This document shows, in pieces, positions 16,036 to 27,500 of a DNA stretch of 64,000 bases. The notes under the pieces were generated by a model that saw only the letters and a list, made by a program, of their open reading frames with translations, was not told the DNA's origin and ran no database searches. Made by a program: the position numbers and the translations under genes. How positions within the stretch are numbered: position 1 is the stretch's first letter; each line of letters starts with the position of its first letter. This DNA is from Micractinium sp. NFX-FRZ (Eukaryota > Chlorophyta > Trebouxiophyceae > Chlorellales > Chlorellaceae), in assembly GCA_029339195.1 (NCBI GenBank), contig JAPTJF010000258.1, positions 1 through 64,000 of the forward strand. Direction: 5' to 3'.

Positions 16036-18903
16036 CCGCAGAGTATGGGACCTTCACTGGGGTGCCCAACAAGCTCTTCTTTGTGCCTCATGCCAAGGTG
16101 GGAGGTCCGAGCAGGGATGGGGGCATGCAGTTGGGCAGGGAGAGGCGGCGGGGGGGAGGAGGGCGGAGGGAGGCGAACGAGTACTCCCCGTGCCGCACAC
16201 CTAGGTGGGACAGGGGTGGGAGCAGGGGAGGCGCCATAGTGGGGAGAGGGGTGCATGGACGAGGGGCACACATCCCGCCAGTGCCTCAAAGAACCGGAAC
16301 TTGTCTGTGGACGCGAGGCATGGGTAACGGTTACAATATACCAAGGACCGAGCACTCCCTCTCCACCCCACCCACACCCCACCCACACCCCTCAGGCGCT
16401 CATCTTCTACCGCTCCGTCAAGGCCGGCATGCTTCTGGGAGTGGAGCAGGGCAGCGGGTGTGTGATCGCCAGGCAAGCACAGCAAGCTGCTCACGGCGGC
16501 TGAGGGCCGCCAGCCGGCCTGCCTGCCTGGCCCGGCCTGCCCTGTCAGTGCCCCCAGGTGCCTGCAATGTGCCTCGTGCGCATGCTTGCCCTGCTCAACG
16601 CTCAGACATCTTTGCCCCACACCCCACCCATCTTCCCCCCTCCTGGTGCCCCGTGCAGGGTTGGCGGCGCCACCAGCAATAACTGGTCTGCGCCTGCCTT
16701 CATAAAAGTGACGGGTGGGTCGTCACATCCCCTCGATCTCTACCAATGTTTTTGGTAGACAATAGCAGCAAGAGTTACTGGTGCTAGCAGCGGAAGCGGC
16801 AGCTGGCTGGCAGCTGGCTGCCTGCCTGGCAAGGCACTTTGCTGTCGGGAGTGCCTGCAAGCCTCCTGCCAGTGTAAGCTTTCCCCACTCCTGTCACCCA
16901 AGTGCAGGCGTGGAGTTTGGCTTGGTGGCGGGCATGGATCGGGTGAGGGGGCGACAGAGGGGAGGGGAGATGGAGGGTAGATGGGTGGGGCTTGGATGGG
17001 AGGTGCGCAGGCATGACAGCTCACACGGAGCCTCAAACGACCTTGCCCGCCTGCCCAGCCCCACCCACAGGCATGCCCCTGCCGTGTCGAGCTGCCAATT
17101 GGGCAGCGGACTTAGTAAAGCCGACACACTGGTTCACCATGCACTGGCAGTACACGTGTGGCATGTCCAGGACCACAGCTTCCCGCTTACACCCGTGTCT
17201 GCCCGGTGGAACTGTGCCTGCAGGCAGAGACGCTGGTGGGCGTGATGAGCGACCGCGCCCTGGAAGCGCTGATGGCGGGTGGCAAGCAGTTCAACATGTC
17301 CTCCAACTGGTGAGCCTGCGCTGGGCCCTCCTGCGCCCCGAAAATGTGGGCATCACAGCCTGGACCATAAGGCCGCCTGCCCTGTCTGATATGCAGCGCT
17401 GCGCTGCCTCCTGCCCCGCAGGAATGTGGAGATCACGCCGCTGGAAACTGACAAGGAGGGAGGGTGAGGGGGTGAGGGGGGTCTGTGAGACGGAGTTGGG
17501 GTGGGGCGGCATGCATATGGGGTGCGGGTCCCTGACACCAGAGGCACTCCCATGGTTGCCATGCCGCAGGCCCAACCCGTCTTTATTGACGTGACAACAA
17601 CGTTATGACACCAGCAACTGGAGCCACATTGCCTGTGCAGGCCCAACCCCCAGTGGCTCTTCTCCACCGACCTCACCAGCGCCTCCATCGGCAAGGGTGT
17701 GATGGTGGACGTGGCGCTGCAGGTGGGACGATCTCTTAGTCGAAAAGACAGTACTGTGGACACTAGTGTGGTTGCTGGGAGGTCAGGCGGAAAGGGGGTG
17801 AAAGTGGATGGGGTGATACGCACCGTGCTATAGTTGTTGCTGCTGCCGTGTGAGAGGGGTGCCGGATGTTGGTGTGTGGGGTGGGCGGTGGCGCTGCAGG
17901 GTGTGGTGGGGCGTTGTGGCGGGCGCGGCGGCGCAGCTCGACAGGTGGGATCGCCAGTTCAGGCCTCTTGCCATCTCACGGGGCTTCCTGCCGGCAGCTC
18001 CGGTAGTGCATGGCAGGGCTTGCCCTGCAGGAAGCTAGCGCGCCGGCCGCACACCACATCGCTATTCATCCAAGCTGTGCTCCACCCGTCCCTTGTGCAC
18101 CTGTCCTGCCATTGTCCCGCCCCACCACCACCACCACCACCTGCAGGGCACCCGCATCACGTTTGACCGCACCTGGAACGACCACTGCTACGGGGCAGGC
18201 ACGGATCCAGCGCAGGTGGGGAGTGCTTCAAACACAACTTGTATTGAATGCACTGGAGCAGCAATGCTGCTTGGACGCATGGAGGGGCAGCAGTGGTGGT
18301 GGGGGGGGTCATCTGGTCCCACAGACAGGGCAAAGCACAGGGAGCAGGTGGCTACAACACAGCGGTGGGCGGCCGCTGGCGATGGGCGGCTCCGTTGATG
18401 GAGTGACAGGCAGGGGCTGTGAGGGTAGCAGCAGCGCAGCGCCATGTGGCCGGCCCAGGTGTGCTGCTGCAGCCGCCCAACACACACTCTGGGTGAGATG
18501 CCCCTGCCCGCCTCCCTGCTGTGCCTGCTCTGCAGATCCTGCGCGGCGTGGTGCCCTCCCCGCCCGAGCTCAAGGCGAGCCTGCCCCGCCTGCCATGCCT
18601 GCCTGCCTGGCTGGTGGCAACGTTTGCTAGCTTTACCTGCCATGACCTCCTGCTGTGCCTGCTGTGCCCGCCGGCTTTGCGTCTCCCTTCCCTCCATCCA
18701 CGCCACGACTCCCTCCCTCCCTCCCACCCTCCCTCCCTTCACAGGCCATGACCGGCAAGCTCCTGACCTGCTGCTCCCCACAGATGGCCGGCATCAACGA
18801 GCCCCTGCGCCCCTCCATGTTTGGGCCTACCACCGACACCACGACGGCCGCCGAGCCCGCCGGCGCGCCCGCCGGCACCGCCGCGGCGCAGGAGGTCTGG
18901 TAG
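15352..18903 (+). CDS. SYLF (Ysc84/DUF500)-like lipid-binding protein
   Basis: SYLF domains bind phosphoinositide membranes and, in yeast Ysc84, actin. Twelve phased exons (15352-15454, 15640-15699, 16042-16097, 16396-16472, 16659-16714, 16908-16942, 17224-17309, 17422-17463, 17641-17722, 18147-18215, 18536-18574, 18784-18903) give 274 residues, or 287 if the last acceptor is 18744 instead of 18783. Family-like features are the block SVKAGMLLGVEQGSGCVIAR, then NNWSAPAFIKVTG, VEFGLVAG, and MSDRALEALMAGGKQF, followed by a beta-rich tail (STDLTSASIGKGVMVDVAL). The domain spans roughly residues 80-240. The C-terminus is Ala/Gly/Thr-rich. Two of its introns appear to start with GC. SYLF is assigned from pattern memory of the order hydrophobic-SVKAG, GSG-ARxxxxxWSAP and GG.xG; other beta-barrel families are less likely. 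Confidence 0.7.
15984..16037 (+). repeat. (CTGC)n microsatellite abutting a 3' splice site
   Basis: About thirteen uninterrupted CTGC/CCTG units run directly into the acceptor gccgcag|AG of exon 3 (exon from 16042). The microsatellite therefore supplies the polypyrimidine-like tract of this intron, and length variation would change the acceptor context. Confidence 0.85.
16473..16474 (+). other. GC 5' splice site (GC-AG intron 4 of the SYLF-like gene)
   Basis: The exon ends GTGATCGCCAG and the intron begins gcaagc, the classic GC-donor context AG|GCAAG. Joining at 16472/16659 restores ATC GCC AG|G GTT GGC (I A R V G), matching the family pattern. The available GT donors nearby would remove or frameshift this block. 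Confidence 0.7.
18575..18576 (+). other. GC 5' splice site (last intron of the SYLF-like gene)
   Basis: Exon 11 ends CTC AAG|gcgagc. Two downstream acceptors, after 18744 and after 18783, are both phase 0 and both continue the frame into MAGINEPLRPSMFG and the stop at 18901-18903. They differ by 39 bp (13 residues), so alternative acceptor use is possible. No GT donor near exon 11 gives an equally short in-frame join. Confidence 0.5.
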
Positions 18904-21536
18904 ACGGCAGCGGCGGGCAGACGCAAGCCCCCCTGCCATGGGCGCCGGGCGAGCACAGCTGGCATGTCAACCCACCGGCGTGCTGCTGCGGTTGCCCGGC
19001 TGCTACAACCCCTATGCTGTTGAGGCCCCCCAGCTCTTAGCAGCCACGTCACTGACTCAATGCACCCCGCCCTGCCTGCCTGTGGCCCCCGCCCCCTTGC
19101 CCAATCAGTTCATGACACTTACGCCACACCGGCGGTTGCCCCACTTTACTTTCTACTTGAAGCAAGTTAATGCACCCTTTGGTTGGGACCATGTGCATCC
19201 TCCTCGGTCGCCATGTCCATCCAGCACACCCCCCTGCCTGCTGCACAGCTTGTGATGCCTGGCATCCAAGAGGCTCTGCTCATGTAGCAACGTTGCTGGC
19301 CCTCTGCTGCTGACGAGGGACGGGCAGCAAGCAGGTGCCTGCCTGGGTTGACCACCGCCCTTGCGAGCCACTCGGGTCGGGCAGCGCTTCAGCAACGTCA
19401 CTGCAAGGCATGCACCAGAAGCCCTCAGCCCCCGTCTCCCCTCAGGCCGCACCCCTCATCTCACGCGGTGCCCCTCCACCCTAACAGGCCTCTCTCCTCT
19501 GGCCTCTTATCGCGCCGGTCTGGCCCGAGGTACATAGCAAGTCACATGGGGGGGTGGGAGATGATGCGATAGTAAGAACGTATGTGGGGGGCAACACAGG
19601 GGCCCAGCCATCGACTCGTGACAAGACGTTGTTTGGGGGGGAGGGAGCTGAAAAGGGGCTGAAAAGGGGCCTCACGCGTGGGTGGGGGAGAAAACGGGGA
19701 AGGAGGGGGGGCAGATTCGACGTATTCTTTGCACACAAATGGGTGGGGCGAGGGGGCGCGCAGCAGGGGCGCGGGACAAGGGGCCGCCTGCCCAGCGGGG
19801 CAGGCGTCGTGGGCGAGGGTGGGTAACAACGCGTCCGGCGGGCGGGGCACGGGCATTCAGGGGGCGGGCTGCACAGTGCATGGCGTTTCTGATACAGCCG
19901 CAAGAGGGGGCATGCAGGGCGGCCACCGCGCCGCTTGACGACGCAAACAGAGTGTGGACCGGGGGGGTACGGGGGGGGGGTACGTGCATAGACGTGTGTT
20001 GCCGCGGGGGGCACACAGAGGCAGTGCGGCGGCGAGGGCGCTCATGTGTTGGAGATCCGTTCTTGGGAGGGGTGCCAGAGCAAGGGGGCGGGCGGGGCTC
20101 GACGCCCAGAGGGGCGCCGGGCCCGCAGCGCGCAGGCAGTGTGGGGGGAAGAAGAGGAGGGTTCCGAGGGGGGGTAGGGGTGGGGCGGGGGTGCGAGGTG
20201 TGTGAATGGTACGGCAAGCGTGGGACGGGATGGGGGCGGGTGGGCATGGCGACGGTAATTAGATGAGCATTCCGCAGAGACAGGAGGGGACAAGGGTGCC
20301 GCCAGTATCCAAGGGGGGGCATAAGGTCATCATCATCATGTGGGGAGGTGAGGAAGGGGGGGAGGCACTGGGGGGTAGCTACCGGGTAGCTGCCGGGGGT
20401 GTGGGCAGCAAGAGCCGGCTGGCGGACAGGGGAGGACGCCCGAGGTGGTGGCAAAACAAGCAAGCAAACGTCGTTGGCAACCACGCGCCCGCGTGGCATG
20501 GCGGGGGGGGGGGGCGGGGCGCCAAGCGCGCCAGACAGCATTGCGGTACTGGGTTGGGAGTGTGTTCGTGTGGTGGTGCGGTACTACTGACTGGGGGAAC
20601 ACGGGGGCAGCCAACCGGCGATGAAATAGGCAAATCATGCGCGATTGGGTATGCATGGGCCAGGCAGGGAACCAACGGCAGGGGGCGCGGGCTGCCAGGT
20701 TGGCAGGAGGCGAGCGGGCGCCCCGCATCGACGTATGCATCCGTTCTCTGTAGGTGCCGCAAAGACGGGCAGGATCAGGTGGATAGGAGGGGAGAGAGGA
20801 GGCCCAGAGAAACCCAAAAACGTGCACTGAGCGGCACCGACGGACAGGGGGCGGGCGGCCGGAGCACAGCGGATGGGGGGAGGGGGGAAAAAGATGCGCA
20901 CACGGGCAGCGGGGCGGCAGCGGCACACCATGCGGTGCCTGGCCTGCGCGTCCCGCCCATGTGCTGCACAGGAGATCAGATCAAATGACCAAAAAACAAA
21001 CACAGGCGTGGGGATGGGGCGGAGGTGGCGGGGCCTCCTCGGCGGGTGTTTGGCGGGGCAGCCAATCAAAGGGGAAGGGCAGGGGGAGGGCGGGCAAAGA
21101 GATTACGGCGAAGGCGGGGCGCAAGGAAAGAGGCGCCCCTGCATTACCATTGCTTTAATTCGATAGGGTGCAATGAAACGTGGGGTGGGGGTGGCGCGTC
21201 GGCCCGCGCGGCGGGTGTGCCCTCGACATCGGCGGCCGCGGGGGGAGGGGCCAGGGCTTCAAAAAAGACAAAGAATGGGTGCACTCTTCTTAAGGGGGGA
21301 GTGCGTGGTCTCCCATGGTTTGTGGTGCATCAAACTTGGGGGCTGGAACAAGCCTTCCTGAATGGTGGATTGGTTGGTGGGTGCTTGTTGGCTTGGCGTT
21401 GGGCGCGCGCGCTGCTGAAAAGCAAAGCGCGCGGCGTGCGTGCGGGCGTGCCGACCGTCTGGCGGGCGCTGGCGGGCGGAGCGCGGAGCCGATGCAGCAG
21501 CGCCGGCGCCCCGCCAGCTAAGCGCCGCTTGCCAGC
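18904..21536. other. Convergent spacer with very G-rich plus strand
   Basis: This 2.6-kb region lies between the stop of the plus-strand SYLF-like gene and the stop of the minus-strand U-box gene. From about 19540 onward the plus strand is dense in G runs (many GGGG to GGGGGGG blocks). Frames through it on either strand are Gly/Arg- or Pro-rich and lack motifs. By analogy with 34179-34992 it probably contains a long C-rich 3' UTR of the minus-strand gene. No clear TGTAA on either strand was found. The 18904-19500 part is ordinary CT-rich flank. Confidence 0.5.
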
Positions 21537-24500
21537 TCAGCAGTGCTGACGCAGCAGGTCGATCAGGCCGGCCCTCAGCACGGTGTTTGGGGTCAGCAGC
21601 TTGTGGGGGAGGGGCAGGTGGGTGGCAGGAGACACGTCCCTGCAGCAGCAGAGCAGGGGAGCAGCGGGCAGTGCTCAGCGCGTGCGCAGGGGTGGGTGGC
21701 GAGCGCCCGCCTGCCTTGGGGGCGTCCAGGCACGCAGGTTGGACGGCAACTGGGCAGCCAGGCGCTGCACGCACGGGCGTGGGCTGAGGCGCAGGGGCAG
21801 CTACACGCTCAGGCACCTGTCCCTGGCCCCTCCGCCTGCCTGCCTGCCCTCCCACCTCCCGCCTGCCCCCCAGCCTCTGTACAGCAATGTGCCCCTTGAA
21901 CTCACTTGTAGGCCAGCCACTCGCTGATGGCCTGCCGCTCATAAGTCACGCCATCAGCCGCCAGCACGGGGTCTGTCATGACCTGGCGCGTCAGAGGGCA
22001 ATAGAAGTGCTGCGGCAGGCTGCCGCCGGCGGGGGCGCCGCTGCCGGCGAGCGCGTGGGCATGCTGCCCATGCGGGTGGCCGTGGGCCGACAGGTGCGCC
22101 GGCATGTGGCCGCCGGGGCTGGGCGGCGCCACAGCATGGTGATGCTGGTGGCCCTGCACAGCGGCCAGCTGGGTGAGGGCAGAGGCCAGGCTCTGCGCGT
22201 GCTGAGGGGTCACCAGGCCGGAGCTGGCTTGGGGGGAGAGGACGGCGGAGCCGCTGGGGGTGCCCCCCACGGAGAGCAGCGGCGTGGTGGCGCGCACGCT
22301 GCCGTTGGAGGAGGCGGTGTGGCCGCCGCCGCTGCCGCCGCCCAGGCTCTGGCTGGCCAGCAGGCTGGACAGGCGGTGGATCTGGTGGGAGGGGCTGTGC
22401 TGGGCAGCAGCGGCAGCAGCAGCCGCCGCCGCGGCAGAGGCAGCGCTGTGGCCGCCGCTGCCAAAGCTGTCCATGGGGGACAGGGGCGGGCGGCCGTGCT
22501 GCGCCTGCTGTGCCGCATGCTGTGCCTGCTGCGCCGCCTGCTGCGCCAGCAGCAGCTGCTGCAGGTACTCCTGCTGCACCGCCTGCTGCGCCGCCTGCTG
22601 CGGCAGCGGCATGCTGTGCGACTGCGTCAGCGCCGGCGGTGCCACGCTGTGCCCGCCCAGGGACGCCGCCGACAGGTGGCCCGCCGCCTGCTGCGGCGGC
22701 GGCAGCGCCAGGCCCTGCAGCTGCAGCCCGGCGCTGCCACCGCCGGGGGAGGGCAGGGAGCCGGTGCGCCGCATGGCAGTCAGGTTGTTCAGCACGGCGG
22801 TGAGCTGCGAGGCAGAGGCGCCGGTGGGCACCTGGGATGCCTGCGCCGGCGGCGCCGGAGAGCTGGGCGTAAGCTGATGCAGCGCCAGCAGCTGGCTGGT
22901 GAGCAGGCTGTTGCCGGCGCTGGACAGGCCGTTGGCGCCGGCCTGCCCGCCGACGCCGCCCAGCAGGCCACCCTGCTGTGCATGCTGCGCCTGCTGCTGC
23001 TGCAGTAGCACAGCCATGGCGGCGTGCGCCTGCGCCGTGGCGGCCGCGGAGGGGCCCGAAGCGCCGGCGTGGAGGTAGCCCATGCTGTGGGAGCGCAGCA
23101 TGCCCTGCAGGCACAGCAGGCACAGCGGGGCCGACGCTCATTGGGCGGCACACGGGCAGCACAGCGTGGAGGTCCAGCGGGCAGCCACAGCGTGGGGCTG
23201 GGCGCAGCTCAGGGCAGGAGGCACAAGTGCACCGCTAATCAAAAGCACTGGTGGACCCTGGCTTTCACCATGCTGTGCCCTGCCCTAGGTTCCCCTTCTC
23301 TTGGGAGCTCCCAAGAAGCACCCAACCTCGTATGCCCCCAACCAAGCTGCCCCTTGAAGGCAGCTGCCCCTTGGCCCCACAAGCTCCCGCCCACTCAAAG
23401 ACTCCCTGCCCCCGCCCCTCGCCCCACTGTACCTTGGCCGGGTCGGCGGGGTGCAGCAGCGAGTCTGCGGCCCACATGAGGTCCTTCTCCCGCCGGTTCA
23501 TGTGCTTGTACCGCTCAGCCAGGTCCGAGTCGTAGTGGATGTTGTTGGGGTTCAGCCTGCGGGGGAGGGGGAGGGAGGGTAGCCCGGGGTGGGTGAGTGT
23601 TGGAGTGGCGCAGGGTCGGCCGCAGCGACTGCCGGCGGCCACGCTCCGCAAAGCACGCGCTGCAGACAGGCAACACCACAATGCTGGCACGCTGCCTGCC
23701 GCGCTCGAGCAAAGGCAGCAGGCGGGGCAACGCTGCAAGATGATTGGGGACCAGCCTTGAGAGAAGGCGGGAGGTAAGGTAGCACGGCGGGGCCTGCAGC
23801 AGCGAAACAGAAAAGCGGGGCCTCACTTGTTGCTGAGGTTGGGCACGGGGCTCAGTCCGTCGTCGCTGCCGCTGCCGTCAGCGCTGGTGGCTGCTGTGGT
23901 CCCCGCCAGCGTGGCAGGCGCGGTGTTGGCACCCGCCAGGAAGCTTGCCAGGCCGGGGCCAGACACCAGCTGGTTCAGGCCCAGCGCTGACATGGCGGCA
24001 TCGCTGGCGACACGTGGCAGCAGGGAGGCTGAGCTGGCAGAGCCGGGCGGCTTGGGCGTGCTGCTGGTGCTGCCCCCGCTCTCCTGCTGGTACCGCATGA
24101 CCAGGGGCTTGACGCCTGCAGGCAGGGCAGAGGGGGTGGGCGGGGGGTGGTGAGTTGACGACTTAAGATCGGATGGCGGGAGTGGAGTGGGGCGAGTGAG
24201 GGCGCGGGGTGGTGAGACGCGGCCTTTTTGGTGGGGTCGGTGGAGGTCAGGTGGAGTTAGGCAAGACAGACGTGAAAGTGATGTCAACAGAGCACTTGGG
24301 AAAGGCCAGGCACAGGTGGCCAGCACATACACGACCGTCGATGATGCACGCCACCCCCGCCTGCCCGCTGGCCCCCCACCCCCTCACCCGTCAGCTGCGG
24401 AATGGCCAGCCCGTCCACCGCCTGCATCGCCTTGATGGCGCTGCCGATGTCGGAATAGTTCACAAAGGCGTAGGCCTTCACCGGGAACACGCGCACTGCG

Positions 24501-27500
24501 GGGGAGGGAGGGAGGGAGGGGGGGGGACAAGAGGGAGGGGTGTGTGGGTGTATGTATTCGTGCCTCAGCTGGGGGTGTGCAGCATGTCTGTCGGCGTGGC
24601 TGGCCCACAGAAGCTGGCCTTGATTTGGGGGGACACCCTGGGCAGATGCCACGTTGACCCGCCCAGCTCCAGCGCCCATGCCTGCCATGCCTCCTCATCT
24701 AACTGCGCCCACGTTCCCAGAGAGGATGCACACGCACACCTCCTGCACTCCCTTGCCCCTCCCTCCCCTTCCATGCCAGCATGAACCACCATCAAACCGA
24801 AACCAAACAGCAGACTGCCAGCAGTGCCTCTGCTCACCCGAGTCGACCTTGCCAAAGGAGGCAAACACCTCGAGCACGTGCTCATCCGTGGGCTTCTGTG
24901 TGATGTTGCCCAGCCAGAGGTGGCGCGAGGGGACCATCACGGCTACAGGGGAGGAGCAGGGGAGGAGGGCAGCGGGGCAGCGGGTGGAGGTGAGGCAAGG
25001 TGGGTGGGTGAGGGCAAAGTGCCATGGGGCTGCTGCGTGCGGGTGGGGGTGCAAAATGCTGGGGCCGGGAGCTGGAGGGGCAGGGAGGCCAGGCGGGCAG
25101 GCTGCTGTTGTCTCAGAGCAGCGGGGTGGCGGGCACAATCAGGCACCTGCCTGTGGTTCCCTCTCCCTATCCTCCTCTCCCTCCCTCCCCGCGACGTGCC
25201 CACTCCCCTCTCTCGCTCACTCTTGCCAGGGTCTGAGGGGTCCTCCCCCCGCCCCACGGGCCCGTCGTTGGCGGGCTTGTACCGCATCTTCAGCTGCTTG
25301 CTGCCGCTGAGAGGGGGCACCACCTGCGGGGTGGAAGGGACGCAGCAGGTCGGGGCAGGGTGGGGCAGGGCAGGGCAGGGCTGGGCACGGCGAGCGATGG
25401 GAGAGAAGGGCCCACAGTGTGCACGCATTCCTGCCGCCCACACAACAACTCACACACACATACAAAGGCAGCCACCGTGATATGGAGCGCAGCACCCAGT
25501 TGGGACTGCGGTGTGTGGATAACTCCAGGGCTCCTTGCGCTGGCTGGCTGGCTCACCGTGTTGTTCAGCGACTCAAAGGCGCGCGTGGCGTCCTCCACCC
25601 GCTCAAACTTGACAAAGGCGTAGCCCAGGGGGCCGATGCGCGCCGGGAAGACGGCGGCGTCGGTCAGCACGCCAAACCTGCGTGTCAGCAAGTGTTTGAG
25701 CAAACAAGAGGGTGGGTCAAGGTGGGAGGGGCGGCGGTGGTGGGTGGGGGAGAAGAGCGGCGGCGTGCGTGGCGCAATCCGTGCGACGGAGCTGTTGCGC
25801 ATGTGGGATCCGCGCAAGCACACACGCTGCAGGTTGCCCCCTACCGTCTCCCGCCCTGCCGGGTGCCCACCTGCCCAGCACGGCGTGCAGGTTCTTGGAG
25901 GTGGCGGTGGGCGCGATGTTGCCCAGCCAGATGCGGGGGGAGGGCTCCGAGCTGTTGCCGTCACGGTCCAGGTCCAGCCGGCAATAGCTGCAGTACCAAG
26001 GGGCAAGGAAGGCAGGGGATGCCGGCAAATCAGCCAAGGCCTGGGCAGTGGGCTGACTGGAGCGGGACAGTGAGGGACGAACGAGGCGGGTACCAGATCG
26101 AAAAGGCCGCCACACTGCGCCTCAAGCCAGTGCCCACCTGTCCTCGATGGGCGACCCGTCCCCGCCCAACAGCAGCCCCAGCACCCCTTCGCCCAACCGA
26201 AATCTGTTGTGCCTCAAGCCGCTGCCCACCTGTCCTCTGTGGGCGACCCGTCCTCGTCCACCAGGCCCAGCGCCCGCAGGTGGATGGCGGCCTTCTTGGC
26301 GGGGCGGTACTTGATCAGCAGGCGGCGGTCGCCTGCACGGGGATGGCAGGAAGGATGTGGTAGATGAGGCAGGTGAGGTGGGGTGGCGTGGGTGGGGCAG
26401 GGGAAGGGAGGACGGGGAGCAAGGGCGGCAGTGCACACAACCACCACTTGCAACAATGGGCCCCAATGCGCTGCCACCTTCGATCACCTGCATCCTGCGG
26501 CGCAGCCACAAACCATGCTGCCCATCCCAAGCCCACACAGCAGGCTCCCTTACGGCCCACCAGGCAGCAGGCTCCAGCAGCAATGCAAGGCCCACCAACC
26601 AGCAGGCTCCAGCAGCAATGCAAGGCCCACCAGGCAGCAGGCCCCTAGCAGCAAGGCCTGTGCCCACCTGTGAGCTCCGCCACCACCTGGTCCTGCAACG
26701 TGGCAAACGCCGACACCGCCTCCTGGGTGGTGCGGTAGTTGACAAACGCATACATGCGGCCGGGGAAGGTGACCACGTCGTCCACCGTGCCAAACCTGTG
26801 CGGGCAGCGGGTGGGCAGCGGGGGCGGAGGTAAGAGCATGAATGATGGTTTGGGCAGTGGTGTAGACGGGGAGGTGACCCACCCACGTGCCAGCCATTTC
26901 GAGACCTGGCAGCCAGCACCCCAGGCAGTGCCTGCCCTCCCCCAGGTCCTTCTCCCAGCCCTGCCTCCACTCCCGCAACCAAATCTATGTTTTTAAGCCA
27001 GCCGCCCCACCTCTCAAAGATGCTCTTGAGGACGGAGCGCGGCGTGCGCGTGCCCAGATTGCCGATCCACAGGTGGCGGGTGGGCTCTGCCGACTCATCA
27101 CTGTTGGGGTCGGCGCCCTGCTGCGCCTGCTGCGCCTGCATGCCATGCCGGCCCAGCGGCGAGCCCATGCCGTTGGTTGGGGAGCCGGAGCTGCCGCTGG
27201 CGCGGCTGCCGGCCTGCTGTTGGCGCAGGCTGGCGAGCAGGGATTCGGCTGCAGAGGAGATGGAGCCAGAGCCAGCGCTGCCAGAGGACAGGTGGCGGGC
27301 CATGAGTGCCTCCCCGCCTCCCACGCCGCCGCCGCCGTCGTCCAGGCAGCTCAGGCTGTTGCTGAGCAGGTGCATGCTGTGCGCGTCGTCCTCGCCTGCG
27401 GGCGCGCCGCCGTTGGGAGCCAGAGCGGCAAACAGCGAGTGACGGTGCTGCGGGGAGCCCTGCTGCGCCAGCTGGGCCAGGCCGCTGGCAGGGCTGCTGG

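Noticed and set aside
17569..17652. caggcccaaccc repeated before SYLF exon 9 as another exon-edge duplication
   Set aside because: Only about 12 bp match, which could be chance, so it was not counted among the supported cases.
19672..20541. 289-residue Pro/Arg-rich open frame on the minus strand
   Set aside because: Lies wholly in the G-rich 3' flank block; composition is explained by C-run translation and there is no domain or splice context.
21954..23162. 402-residue alternative frame antisense or offset to the U-box exon
   Set aside because: Shadow of the Gln/Ala-rich linker; the other frame contains the U-box signature, so this one is not coding.
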